This document shows, in pieces, positions 7,294-14,353 of a DNA stretch of 16,882 nt. The notes under the pieces were generated by a model. The model was not told where the DNA came from. It was given only the letters and a program-made list of their open reading frames with translations, and made no database searches. The DNA is from CALJIC01 sp039805565. GTDB taxonomy: Bacteria; Chloroflexota; Chloroflexia; Chloroflexales; Roseiflexaceae. The DNA is taken from assembly GCA_039805565.1 (NCBI GenBank), contig JBDLTZ010000289.1:1-16882 (forward strand), given 5' to 3'. Positions within the stretch are counted from its first letter, which is position 1; every line of letters starts with the position of its first letter. The position numbers and the translations under genes were made by a program.

Positions 7294-8901
7294 ATGCACT
7301 ATATTCCGCTGCACGACCCGGCCCACGTGAAGCTGGCCGGGGGAGCAATTTCACAGAGCGCGCCGGAGCTGCTCGGCGGGCGTGCGATCAAGATGGCGGC
7401 CGCGGGTGATGGGCTATCGGCTGACGTGCGCGGGCGGCTGGTCGGTGTCGTCTTCAACCGAACGCCGTGGAGCGGCAGCGTTGAGGTGAGCGTGGGCGGC
7501 GACGTCCGGCGCGTGGAACTCGCCAGCGACGAGCCGATGACCTGGGTCTTCGAGGCGCTGGTCCCCGAGGGCGGGGCCAACGTCTCGGTGCGCCTCGTGG
7601 CCGGCCAAGAGGCCTGGGTGCAGGGCGTCTACGCGTCCGGCTACGCCACGGCGGAGATCCCGGACTTGCTGCGCGCCCACGCAGATCGGCGAGGGCCGGA
7701 GGAGCCCCTGCTGAACCAGCTCACCGATGTGTTCAAGTGGTACGACCGCGAATGGGCGGGTGTGGGCGAGGTGCTGGGCTGCTCGCCGCCGTACGCCCCG
7801 CCGGACTTCGTCCACCGCAAGTCCTGGGAGTGGGCCCACTGCATTTACGGCCTCGACCTGCTCGGTATGCTCCAGCCAGAGTACCGCGCGCTCGGCGTGG
7901 GGGTTGGCTGGGAGCCGCTCTCGTACTTCTTCTCTAACTACCTGGCCGACGTGGTCGCGACGGACCTGTACCCCGAGGAGGGGCACTGGACCGAGAGCGG
8001 CGCTCGCGAGGGCAACCCGGACATCCTGGGAGACCCCGACGCGCACGCGCCCTTCCCGTACGCGCGCGACCGGCTGCGCTTCATGCGGATGGACGGCACG
8101 CGGCTGGAGTTCCCCGACGCCTCGTTCGACCTGGTCTGGTCCTGCTCGTCGATCGAGCACTTTGGCGGGCACGAGGGCTCGGCGCGCTCGATGCGCGAGA
8201 TCGCGCGGGTGCTGCGGCCGGGCGGGGTGGCGGCGATTATCACCGAATACGTGCTGCCTGACCCGAGCACGGGGGCACACAGCCTGTTCGACCAGGAGTA
8301 CTTCAACCTGCGCTGCCTGTACGAGTACCTGGTGCGGCCGGTGCCGGAGCTCCGGCTGGTGCAGCCTCTGGACCTCTCTATCCCGGAGTACTACGTGCGG
8401 CGCGCGTTGCGGCTGCCCGACGAGGCCGGCGCGCCTCACAGCGGCAGCGCCAAGCCGCACATCGTGCTGCGCTCGCCCTCGGGCGCGCTGCACACCAGCG
8501 TCGCGATGTTCTTCCGCAAGGAGGGGGGCGACGGCTCGCGCGGGCCACAGCGCATCATCGGGCAGCGGGCTGCAAGTAAGGCCGCCTCTCTGCCGCCGGC
8601 CGCGGCGCTCGATCCGCTGGCGCGCGAGGTGACCGCGCTGCGGTCGCTCCCCTACCCCTTCGTGGCGCGCGGCGCATCCGGCATTCGGGGGGCCGCGCAG
8701 TACGCCTTCAACCGCGTGATGGGGGTGGTGGGCCGGCCGTCGATCTACTTCGGGGACCGCATCAAGAGCACCGCCGGCGCGATCGAGACCGTGCTGCGCC
8801 AGCAGAACACCCTGCTGGTGGAGCAGTCGTCGCTGCTGCAGCGGCTGGCGCGGGAGGTGGACGAGCTTCGTGCGGCGCGGGTGGCGCAGGATGAGGAGTA
8901 A
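7294..8901 (+). CDS. SAM-dependent methyltransferase with N-terminal beta-rich domain and C-terminal coiled coil
   Basis: The product is 535 residues in three parts. Residues ~1-120 look like a small beta-sandwich (alternating strands, e.g. GRLVGVVFNRTPWSGSVEVSV) of no family I can name. Residues ~180-330 are a class I methyltransferase (Methyltransf_11-like): glycine-rich motif I GVGVGWEPLSYFF at 201-213, acidic Asp225 after strand 2 (VVATDLY), MDGTRLEFPDASFDLVWS at 266-283, then IEHFGG and LRPGGVAAIITE. Residues ~485-530 form a heptad-like helix rich in Leu, Gln and Glu (LLVEQSSLLQRLAREVDEL), probably a coiled coil. Start: ATG at 7294 with GAGGAG just upstream, 2 bases after the preceding stop; the longer frame from 7138 overlaps the dehydrogenase gene. 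In this operon it probably methylates a sugar or the end of a glycan. A coiled-coil tail on a glycan methyltransferase recalls WbdD of E. coli O9a, but no kinase domain is visible here. Confidence 0.8.
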   Translation: MHYIPLHDPAHVKLAGGAISQSAPELLGGRAIKMAAAGDGLSADVRGRLVGVVFNRTPWSGSVEVSVGGDVRRVELASDEPMTWVFEALVPEGGANVSVRLVAGQEAWVQGVYASGYATAEIPDLLRAHADRRGPEEPLLNQLTDVFKWYDREWAGVGEVLGCSPPYAPPDFVHRKSWEWAHCIYGLDLLGMLQPEYRALGVGVGWEPLSYFFSNYLADVVATDLYPEEGHWTESGAREGNPDILGDPDAHAPFPYARDRLRFMRMDGTRLEFPDASFDLVWSCSSIEHFGGHEGSARSMREIARVLRPGGVAAIITEYVLPDPSTGAHSLFDQEYFNLRCLYEYLVRPVPELRLVQPLDLSIPEYYVRRALRLPDEAGAPHSGSAKPHIVLRSPSGALHTSVAMFFRKEGGDGSRGPQRIIGQRAASKAASLPPAAALDPLAREVTALRSLPYPFVARGASGIRGAAQYAFNRVMGVVGRPSIYFGDRIKSTAGAIETVLRQQNTLLVEQSSLLQRLAREVDELRAARVAQDEE

Positions 8902-8905
8902 TGTC

Positions 8906-9769
8906 ATGGAGCTGATCGGCCGCGCCGCAATCATCACCGGCGCGAACCAGGGGCTCGGCAGGGCGATCGCCGAGGCCTATGTGCGCGCGGGTGCCAGCGT
9001 GCTGCTGACTGCTCGTGGCGAGGAGCTGCTGCGGCAGACCGCGCGCGAGCTCGAGCCGCTGGTGACGCAGCCGGGCCAGCAGGTCCACGCGATGCGCGGT
9101 GATATAGCCGAAGCCGCGAGCTGCGCCGAGGTGGCGGATCGAGCGCGCGAGCTGTTCGGCGCGCCGACGATCCTGGTAAACAACGCCGGCGTGTACGGCC
9201 CGATGGGGGCGGTGGATGAGGTGGACTGGGATGCCTGGGTGCAGGCGGTGCAGATCAATCTGTTCGGCACTGTGCAGATGTGCCGCGCCGTCATCCCGCT
9301 GCTGCGCGAGCGGGGCTACGGCAAGATTGTGAACCTCTCGGGCGGGGGCGCCACCGCGCCGCTGCCGCGCTTCAGCGCCTACGCCGCCTCCAAGGCCGCT
9401 GTCGTGCGCCTGACCGAGACCTTCGCCGAGGAGCTGAAGGGCGCCCGCGTGGACGTGAACGCGATCGCCCCCGGCGCGCTGAACACCCGGCTGCTGGACG
9501 AGGTGCTGGCCGCCGGGCCGGAGCGGGTGGGCGAGCAGTTCTACCAGCGCTCGCTGAAGCAGCGCGACGAGGGCGGTGCGCCGCTTGAGAAGGGCGCCGC
9601 GCTGGCGGTGTTCCTCGGCTCGGCCGCGAGCGACGGGATCAGCGGGCGGCTGCTCAGCGCCGTGTGGGACCCGTGGGCCACCCTGCCTGAGCGGCGCGAG
9701 GCGCTGGCGAAGAGCGATATCTACACGCTGCGGCGGATCGTGCCGGAAGACCGCGGGGAGGCATGGTGA
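8906..9769 (+). CDS. Short-chain dehydrogenase/reductase, NAD(P)-dependent, atypical at the catalytic Ser
   Basis: The product is 287 residues, a classical SDR length. The cofactor motif TGANQGLG is at residues 11-18, NNAG at 92-95, the structural Asn118 (QINLF), and the active-site Tyr159 and Lys163 in YAASK. The catalytic Ser normally lies 13 residues before the Tyr; that position is Gly146 here, in NLSGGGA, with Ser145 beside it. Either Ser145 substitutes or the enzyme depends less on that residue. The second strand ends in LLTARG, whose Arg suggests a preference for NADP(H). Start: ATG at 8906 with GAGGAG about 8 bases upstream; the methyltransferase stop is at 8899-8901. Another ATG at 8891 lacks spacing for a ribosome site. 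It probably oxidises or reduces a ring hydroxyl or keto group of an NDP-sugar, perhaps in sequence with the next gene. The exact substrate is unknown. Confidence 0.82.
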   Translation: MELIGRAAIITGANQGLGRAIAEAYVRAGASVLLTARGEELLRQTARELEPLVTQPGQQVHAMRGDIAEAASCAEVADRARELFGAPTILVNNAGVYGPMGAVDEVDWDAWVQAVQINLFGTVQMCRAVIPLLRERGYGKIVNLSGGGATAPLPRFSAYAASKAAVVRLTETFAEELKGARVDVNAIAPGALNTRLLDEVLAAGPERVGEQFYQRSLKQRDEGGAPLEKGAALAVFLGSAASDGISGRLLSAVWDPWATLPERREALAKSDIYTLRRIVPEDRGEAW

Positions 9770-10806
9770 TGCGCGTAGCAATTATCGGCTGCGGCCTGAT
9801 CGGGCAGAAGCGCGCACGGGCGCTGGGAGACGCGCGCTTGGTGGTCGTCTCCGATATCTCCGCGGAGCGGGCGCGACGCCTGGCAGACCAGCACCCAGGG
9901 TGCGAGACCGCCGCGTGGCGCGATGCCGCGACGCGTCAGGACGTGGACCTGGTGATTGTAGCCACGACCAACGACGCGCTGGCCGCTGCGACCCTGGCGG
10001 CGGTGCAGGCCGGTAAGCATGTGCTCGTGGAGAAGCCCGCCGCGCGCAACAGCGCCGAGCTTGCGCCCGTGGCCGAGGCGGCCCGCGGCGCCGGTGTGGT
10101 GGCGAAGGTCGGCTTCAACCACCGCTTCCACCCGGCCTTCGCGCGCGCGCGCGCGATCGTTGACGCCGGTGAGCTCGGCCCGCTGATGTACATCCGCGCC
10201 CGCTACGGCCACGGCGGGCGCCTGGGGTACGAGCGCGAGTGGCGCGCCGACCCGGCGATCGCGGGCGGCGGGGAGATGCTTGACCAGGGTGTGCACCTGA
10301 TCGACCTGGCGCGCTGGTTCCTGGGGGACTTCGCAGAGGTGGACGGCGTGGTGGGCACGTTCTTCTGGCAGATGCCGGTGGAGGACAACGGCTTCGCGCT
10401 GTTGCGAACGGCCGCCGGCCAGGTGGCCTGGCTGCATGCAAGCTGCACCGAGTGGAAGAACACCTTCAGCTTTGAGCTCTTCGGGCGGGACGGCAAGCTG
10501 CAGGTGGACGGGCTCGGCGGGAGCTACGGTGTGGAGCGCCTGACGCACTACCGCATGCTGCCGCAGATGGGGCCGCCTGAGACGACCATCTGGGAGTACC
10601 CCGGCGAGGACACCTCGTGGCGCGATGAGTTCGCGCACTTGTGCGCTTGCATTGCGGAGGGGTGCGCGCCGCTCGGGACGCTCGACGACGCCCTGGCCGC
10701 CCTGCGGGCTGTCGAGGCGCTGTACGAGCGCTCGGCTCAGCCGGGTGCTGAGGGTGGTACAATGCGCCCTGCTCCGCTTGGAGGGGAACATGATCATCAC
10801 ACGTAG
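9769..10806 (+). CDS. Gfo/Idh/MocA family oxidoreductase
   Basis: The product is 345 residues. The N-terminal Rossmann domain carries VAIIGCGLIG (GxGxxG at residues 7-12) and the family signature EKP at 88-90, whose Lys89 usually takes part in catalysis. The C-terminal alpha/beta domain holds GGGEMLDQGVHLIDL, with Asp172, His176 and Asp179 matching the conserved GGxxxDxGxHxxD substrate-site motif. Relatives oxidise or reduce ring carbons of sugars or NDP-sugars with NAD(P), for example the C3 oxidation of UDP-sugars by WlbA. Start: the ATG at 9769 shares its A with the TGA stop of the SDR and lies 7 bases from Shine-Dalgarno GGGGAGG (9755-9761). The in-frame ATG at 9763 is too close to that site. 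Its C-terminus overlaps the GHMP kinase gene by 17 bases and contains that gene's probable promoter. Pairing with an SDR suggests a two-step keto-sugar interconversion. Confidence 0.86.
   Translation: MRVAIIGCGLIGQKRARALGDARLVVVSDISAERARRLADQHPGCETAAWRDAATRQDVDLVIVATTNDALAAATLAAVQAGKHVLVEKPAARNSAELAPVAEAARGAGVVAKVGFNHRFHPAFARARAIVDAGELGPLMYIRARYGHGGRLGYEREWRADPAIAGGGEMLDQGVHLIDLARWFLGDFAEVDGVVGTFFWQMPVEDNGFALLRTAAGQVAWLHASCTEWKNTFSFELFGRDGKLQVDGLGGSYGVERLTHYRMLPQMGPPETTIWEYPGEDTSWRDEFAHLCACIAEGCAPLGTLDDALAALRAVEALYERSAQPGAEGGTMRPAPLGGEHDHHT
10755..10763 (+). promoter_or_regulatory. Internal extended -10 promoter ahead of the heptose genes
   Basis: TGG (10755-10757) followed by TACAAT (10758-10763) forms an extended -10 inside the last codons of the Gfo/Idh/MocA gene. 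It matches the operon promoter at 2713-2721 except for the spacer base. No good -35 is visible. Transcription would start near 10770, giving a leader of about 20 bases that contains the Shine-Dalgarno GGAGGGG (10780-10786) for the ATG at 10790. It could give the heptose block its own transcription. Confidence 0.45.
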
Positions 10807-11770
10807 CCCGCTACGCATCTCGCTCGGCGGTGGGGGCACTGATCTCCCATCGTACTATCGTAAACATAGCGGCTTCCTCATAGCAGCGGCGATCGACAAG
10901 TACGTCTACATCACGCTGCACCAGACCTTCGTCGAAGACCTGATCGTCAAGTACTCGAAGATGGAGCGCGTCCCGAGCGCGGCAGACGTGCAGCACCCAA
11001 TTATCCGCGAGGCGCTCCAGCTGGTGGACATCGATGGGCGCTACCTCGAGCTCACCAGCATGGCCGATATCCCCGCCGGCACCGGACTCGGCTCCTCGGG
11101 CAGCTTCACCACGGCGCTCCTGAAGGCGCTGCACGCCTACCGGAAAAACCTGGTGCACCCGCGCGAGCTGGCCGAGCAGGCCTGCCACATCGAGCTCGAG
11201 CGCCTCGGCGAGCCGATCGGCAAGCAGGATCAGTACATCGCGGCCTATGGCGGGCTGACCTGCTTCCAGTTCCTGCCCAACGACCAGGTCGAGGCCTGGC
11301 CGCTCAAGGTCAGCACTGAGACGCTCTATAATCTGGAAGATAACCTGCTGCTGTTCTTCACCGGCTACAACCGCTCGGCCTCCAGCATCCTCAAGGAGCA
11401 GGACGACAAGAGCCGGCAGCGCGATCAGGCCATGATCGACAACCTGCACTTCGTCAAGGAGCTGGGCTACCAGAGCAAAGACGCGCTGGAGTCTGGCGAC
11501 CTGCGCGGGTTCGCCGAGCTCATGAACGTGCACTGGCGTCACAAGAAGCAGCGCAGCGGCGCGATGAGCAACTCGCATATCGACGACTGGTATGAACTGG
11601 CGATGGCTAACGGCGCGCTGGGAGGCAAGCTGATCGGCGCCGGCGGCGGCGGCTTCCTGATGTTCTACACTGAGGATAAGACGCGCCTGCGCCACGCGAT
11701 GCTGCAAGCCGGGCTGATCGAGGTTCGATTCCGCTTCGACTTTGAAGGCACGAAGGTCGTCAATCAGTGA
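10790..11770 (+). CDS. hddA: GHMP-family sugar kinase, probable D-glycero-alpha-D-manno-heptose 7-phosphate kinase
   Basis: The product is 326 residues. All three GHMP motifs are present: motif 1 near the N-terminus (RSPLRISLGGGGTDLPSYY, residues 5-23), the ATP-binding loop PAGTGLGSSGS at 95-105, and the C-terminal GAGGGGFLMFY at 283-293. The N-terminal GGGGTDLPSYY is characteristic of the heptose kinases (HddA) and their fucokinase-like relatives rather than of galactokinase. HddA phosphorylates C1 of heptose 7-phosphate in the alpha configuration, which commits the pathway to GDP-heptose. Start: ATG at 10790 with Shine-Dalgarno GGAGGGG (10780-10786), 3 bases from the ATG, which is rather short; the frame is open further upstream but carries no GHMP sequence there. 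It is followed by nucleotidyltransferase, SIS isomerase and HAD phosphatase genes, exactly the other steps of the pathway, and this supports the specific call. Other GHMP substrates remain possible. Confidence 0.82.
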   Translation: MIITRSPLRISLGGGGTDLPSYYRKHSGFLIAAAIDKYVYITLHQTFVEDLIVKYSKMERVPSAADVQHPIIREALQLVDIDGRYLELTSMADIPAGTGLGSSGSFTTALLKALHAYRKNLVHPRELAEQACHIELERLGEPIGKQDQYIAAYGGLTCFQFLPNDQVEAWPLKVSTETLYNLEDNLLLFFTGYNRSASSILKEQDDKSRQRDQAMIDNLHFVKELGYQSKDALESGDLRGFAELMNVHWRHKKQRSGAMSNSHIDDWYELAMANGALGGKLIGAGGGGFLMFYTEDKTRLRHAMLQAGLIEVRFRFDFEGTKVVNQ

Positions 11771-12489
11771 GCGCCGATATCGCCGGCGTCCCGGCCGCCA
11801 TGCTTGCCGGCGGCCTTGCCACCCGTCTGCGCCCCATTACCGAGACGATCCCGAAGGCGCTGGTGGAGGTGGCTGGCCGTCCGTTCATCGACCACCAGCT
11901 CGCGCTGCTGCGCCGCAACGGCATCCGGCGCGTGGTGCTGTGCCTCGGCCATATGGGCGAGCAGATCGCAGCCCACCTGGGCGATGGCTCGGCGCTCGGT
12001 ATGGAGCTGTGCTACTCGTACGATGGCGACCGCCTGGTGGGCACCGGTGGGGCGCTCCGGCGCGCGCTGCCGCTCCTTGGCGATCTGTTCTGGGTGCTCT
12101 ACGGCGACTCGTACCTGGACATCGACTACGCCGCGGTGCTGCGCGCGTTCCGGGAGCGACCGGAGACACTTGGCCTGATGACAGTGCTGCGTAACGGCAA
12201 CCGCTGGGACCGCAGCAACGTCATCTTCCGCGGCGGCGAGCTCGTGCGCTACGACAAGCGCGAGCAGACGCCGGAGATGGAGTACATCGACTACGGCGCC
12301 GCGCTGCTGCGGCGTGAGGTCCTGGAGCGCATCGCCCCCGACACTCCCTACGACCTGGCCGACCTCTACTCTGCGCTTGTCGCCGAGCACCGGATGATTG
12401 GCTATGAAGTGACCCGCCGCTTCTACGAGATTGGATCGCACGCGGGCCTCGAGGAGACGCGCGCCTACCTGGCAGACAAGAGCTTATGA
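11767..12489 (+). CDS. hddC: Sugar-1-phosphate nucleotidyltransferase, probable heptose-1-phosphate guanylyltransferase
   Basis: The product is 240 residues, the short single-domain form of the family. The signature loop AGGLATRLRPITETIPKAL spans residues 14-32, with Arg20 in the NTP-binding loop and Lys30 as the usual phosphate-contacting Lys. VAGRPFIDHQL follows, then VGTGGALR at 91-98 and the metal-binding Asp114 in YGDSYLDID. It would couple a sugar 1-phosphate to an NTP, releasing pyrophosphate. Start: GTG at 11767, overlapping the kinase stop as GTGA; the first in-frame ATG (11800) lies inside the nucleotide-binding strand and is too late. Its place directly after the HddA-like kinase, with GmhA- and GmhB-like genes following, points to D-glycero-alpha-D-manno-heptose 1-phosphate as substrate. 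GTP as co-substrate is known for HddC but cannot be read from this sequence; CTP, UDP- or dTDP-forming relatives look similar. Confidence 0.8.
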   Translation: MSADIAGVPAAMLAGGLATRLRPITETIPKALVEVAGRPFIDHQLALLRRNGIRRVVLCLGHMGEQIAAHLGDGSALGMELCYSYDGDRLVGTGGALRRALPLLGDLFWVLYGDSYLDIDYAAVLRAFRERPETLGLMTVLRNGNRWDRSNVIFRGGELVRYDKREQTPEMEYIDYGAALLRREVLERIAPDTPYDLADLYSALVAEHRMIGYEVTRRFYEIGSHAGLEETRAYLADKSL

Positions 12490-13097
12490 GGATGAATGTG
12501 ATGCCTTTCTCCTCCGACTACATCGCTGAGGCCGGCCAGATCCTGAGCCGCCTCGATACCGCCGCGATCGAGCGCACGGCCGAGCTTGTGGCCGCACTTC
12601 GTGACCGGGGCGGCCGCCTGTTCTTCCTGGGCGTGGGCGGGAGCGCGGCCAACGCCTCGCACGCCGTCAATGACTTCCGCAAGATCGTGGGAGTTGAGGC
12701 CTACGCACCCACCGATAATGTCTCTGAGCTCACCGCCCGCGTGAACGACGAGTCGTGGGAGAGCGTGTTCGCGAGCTGGCTGCGTGGCAGCCGCCTGAGC
12801 GCCAACGACATGATCTTCGTGCTCTCGGTGGGCGGTGGCAACCTCGAGCACAACGTCAGCCCGAACCTCGTGCGCGCCCTCGAGCATGCCAAGAGCGTCG
12901 GGGCGACGATCTGCGGCATCGTGGGGCGCGACGGCGGCTACACCGCGCAAGTGGCCGACGCGTGCGTGCTAATCCCCACGGTGAACCCCAAGCACGTCAC
13001 GCCGCACGCCGAGGCGTTCCAGGCGGTGGTCTGGCACCTACTGGTGTCGCACCCGCTGCTCCAGGCGGCCGAGACGAAGTGGGAGTCGGTGCGTTGA
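12486..13097 (+). CDS. gmhA: SIS-domain sugar isomerase, GmhA-like (sedoheptulose 7-phosphate isomerase)
   Basis: The product is 203 residues from the ATG at 12486 (4-base ATGA overlap), or 198 from the ATG at 12501, which has GAGG 9 bases upstream and may be the real start. Using the 198 numbering, the phosphate-binding loop LGVGGSAANASH is at 43-54, where canonical GmhA has GNGGS. The second loop is LSVGGGNLEHNVSPNLV (108-124), longer than the STSGNS loop of E. coli GmhA. GIVGRDGG (139-146) matches the GmhA TGKDGG turn. By alignment from memory, the catalytic His180 of E. coli is kept as His179, but Glu65 corresponds to Asp58. GmhA converts sedoheptulose 7-phosphate to D-glycero-D-manno-heptose 7-phosphate in the cytoplasm. 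The upstream kinase and nucleotidyltransferase and downstream phosphatase fit this role, so I read it as a divergent GmhA subfamily rather than another SIS isomerase. Confidence 0.78.
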   Translation: MRMNVMPFSSDYIAEAGQILSRLDTAAIERTAELVAALRDRGGRLFFLGVGGSAANASHAVNDFRKIVGVEAYAPTDNVSELTARVNDESWESVFASWLRGSRLSANDMIFVLSVGGGNLEHNVSPNLVRALEHAKSVGATICGIVGRDGGYTAQVADACVLIPTVNPKHVTPHAEAFQAVVWHLLVSHPLLQAAETKWESVR

Positions 13098-13627
13098 TGC
13101 GGCGGGCTGTGTTCCTGGACCGCGACGGTGTGCTCAACCGCACCTTTGTGCGTGATGGGGTGCCGCACCCGCCCGACACGCCCGATGAGCTCGAGCTGCT
13201 GCCCGGCGTCCCCGAGGCCCTCGAGCTGCTCGCGGCGCACGGCTTCGCATTGATCGTGGTGACGAACCAGCCGGATGTGGCGCGCGGCGCCCAGACGCGC
13301 GAGGTGGTCGAGGCGATCAACGCCCGGCTGCGCGCGCTGCTGCCGCTCGACGACGTGCTGGTGTGCTACCATGACACGCCAGACGGCTGCGACTGCCGCA
13401 AGCCACGCCCCGGGATGCTGATCAGCGGCGCGGCGGCCCACGGGGTTGCGCTCGGGCGCAGCTTCATGGTGGGCGACCGCTGGGGCGACGTGGAGGCCGG
13501 GCGTGCCGCCGGTTGTACGACCCTCCTGATCGACGAGCCCTACAGTCACGGCGACCGGTGTGCGCCAGATTACGTGGTGGCTGATCTAGCTGAGGCTGCC
13601 AACCTGATTGCGGCCCTAACCAAGTGA
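13097..13627 (+). CDS. gmhB: HAD-superfamily D-glycero-D-manno-heptose 1,7-bisphosphate 7-phosphatase
   Basis: The product is 176 residues, typical of GmhB. HAD motif I is FLDRDGVLN near the N-terminus, supplying the nucleophile Asp and the general acid Asp. The motif II region is VVTNQPDVARG. The GmhB zinc knuckle is seen as C-x-H-x5-C-x-C in CYHDTPDGCDC, followed directly by RKPRPGM with the motif III Lys. Motif IV is MVGDRWGDVEAG. The enzyme removes the C7 phosphate from heptose 1,7-bisphosphate, giving the substrate for the nucleotidyltransferase. Start: the ATG at 13097 shares its A with the SIS gene stop (TGATG). The zinc site and HAD motifs make this the most secure member of the heptose block. 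Confidence 0.88.
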   Translation: MRRAVFLDRDGVLNRTFVRDGVPHPPDTPDELELLPGVPEALELLAAHGFALIVVTNQPDVARGAQTREVVEAINARLRALLPLDDVLVCYHDTPDGCDCRKPRPGMLISGAAAHGVALGRSFMVGDRWGDVEAGRAAGCTTLLIDEPYSHGDRCAPDYVVADLAEAANLIAALTK

Positions 13628-13636
13628 GAGACTCCA

Positions 13637-14353
13637 ATGCCTACGACTGACACGCTGCGTGTGAAAATATTCGCCGACGGCGCCGACCGTGAGGGGATGC
13701 TGGAGATGGCGCGCAAGCCGTACATCTCCGGCTTCACTACCAACCCCACCCTCATGCGGAAGGCGGGCGTGGCCGACTACCGCGCGTTCGCGCTGAACGT
13801 ACTCGACGCCATTCACGACCGCCCGATCTCGTTCGAGGTCTTCTCGGATGACTTCGACGAGATGGAGCGCCAGGCGCTCGAGATCGCCTCCTGGGGCGAG
13901 AACGTGTACGTCAAGATTCCGGTCACGAACACCGCCGGCGAGCCAAGCTACGGCCTTGTCGAGCGGCTGGCCCGCGCGGGGGTCAAGCTTAACGTCACCG
14001 CCCTGATGACGCTGGCGCAGGTGCGCGATGTGGCGGGCGCACTAGGGGATGGCGCGCCGAGCTACATCTCGGTGTTCGCCGGGCGCATCGCTGATACCGG
14101 TCGCGACCCGGTGCCGATGATGGCGGCGGCGCTGGAGTTGATGCGCCCCTACCCCCGCCAGGAGCTGATCTGGGCCAGCCCGCGCGAGCTGCTCAACATC
14201 TTCCAGGCAGACCAGATCGGCTGCCACGTCATCACCGTCACTAATGACGTCCTGAAGAAGCTCGAGCTGGTGGGCAAGGACTTGGCGGAGTACTCGCTGG
14301 AGACAGTCAAAATGTTCCGCGAGGACGCGCTGAAGGCCGGGTACGAGCTGTGA
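13637..14353 (+). CDS. Transaldolase, small TalC/FSA-like type with transaldolase-type active site
   Basis: The product is 238 residues. Against the small transaldolase/fructose-6-phosphate aldolase (FSA) fold, Asp14 (FADGAD), Asn36 (TTNPTL) and the Schiff-base Lys93 (YVKIPVT) fall at the same relative spacing as Asp6, Asn28 and Lys85 of FSA. The residue matching FSA Gln59 is Glu67 (SFEVFS), and the FSA Tyr131 position is Phe147 (SVFAGR). Both are the transaldolase-type residues, so true transaldolase activity is more likely than fructose 6-phosphate aldolase activity. The enzyme would form sedoheptulose 7-phosphate from fructose 6-phosphate and erythrose 4-phosphate, the substrate of the GmhA-like enzyme upstream. 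Start: ATG at 13637, 9 bases after the phosphatase stop, with only a weak GAGAG as ribosome site. The stop overlaps the next gene's GTG. It may be a second, pathway-dedicated copy, but other copies in the genome cannot be seen here. Confidence 0.87.
   Translation: MPTTDTLRVKIFADGADREGMLEMARKPYISGFTTNPTLMRKAGVADYRAFALNVLDAIHDRPISFEVFSDDFDEMERQALEIASWGENVYVKIPVTNTAGEPSYGLVERLARAGVKLNVTALMTLAQVRDVAGALGDGAPSYISVFAGRIADTGRDPVPMMAAALELMRPYPRQELIWASPRELLNIFQADQIGCHVITVTNDVLKKLELVGKDLAEYSLETVKMFREDALKAGYEL

Noticed and set aside
7414..8937. Long antisense open frame (507 codons) opposite the methyltransferase
   Set aside because: Same reason: composition typical of antisense GC-rich frames, and the plus strand has methyltransferase motifs and a ribosome site.
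10140..10153. Alternating CG tract in the Gfo/Idh/MocA gene
   Set aside because: It encodes an ordinary Ala-Arg helix segment and is in frame; no sign of a regulatory or slippage role.
8762..10839. Antisense open frames opposite the SDR and Gfo/Idh/MocA genes
   Set aside because: No domains or ribosome sites, and the plus-strand genes have all family motifs.
12486..13097. Loss of the catalytic His in the GmhA-like protein
   Set aside because: On closer alignment E. coli His180 matches His179 here; only the neighbouring His175 position is changed to Gln.
13081..13300. Longer upstream start for the HAD phosphatase (open to 12755)
   Set aside because: The extension lies entirely within the SIS gene in another frame and lacks any motif; the ATG at 13097 begins right before HAD motif I.
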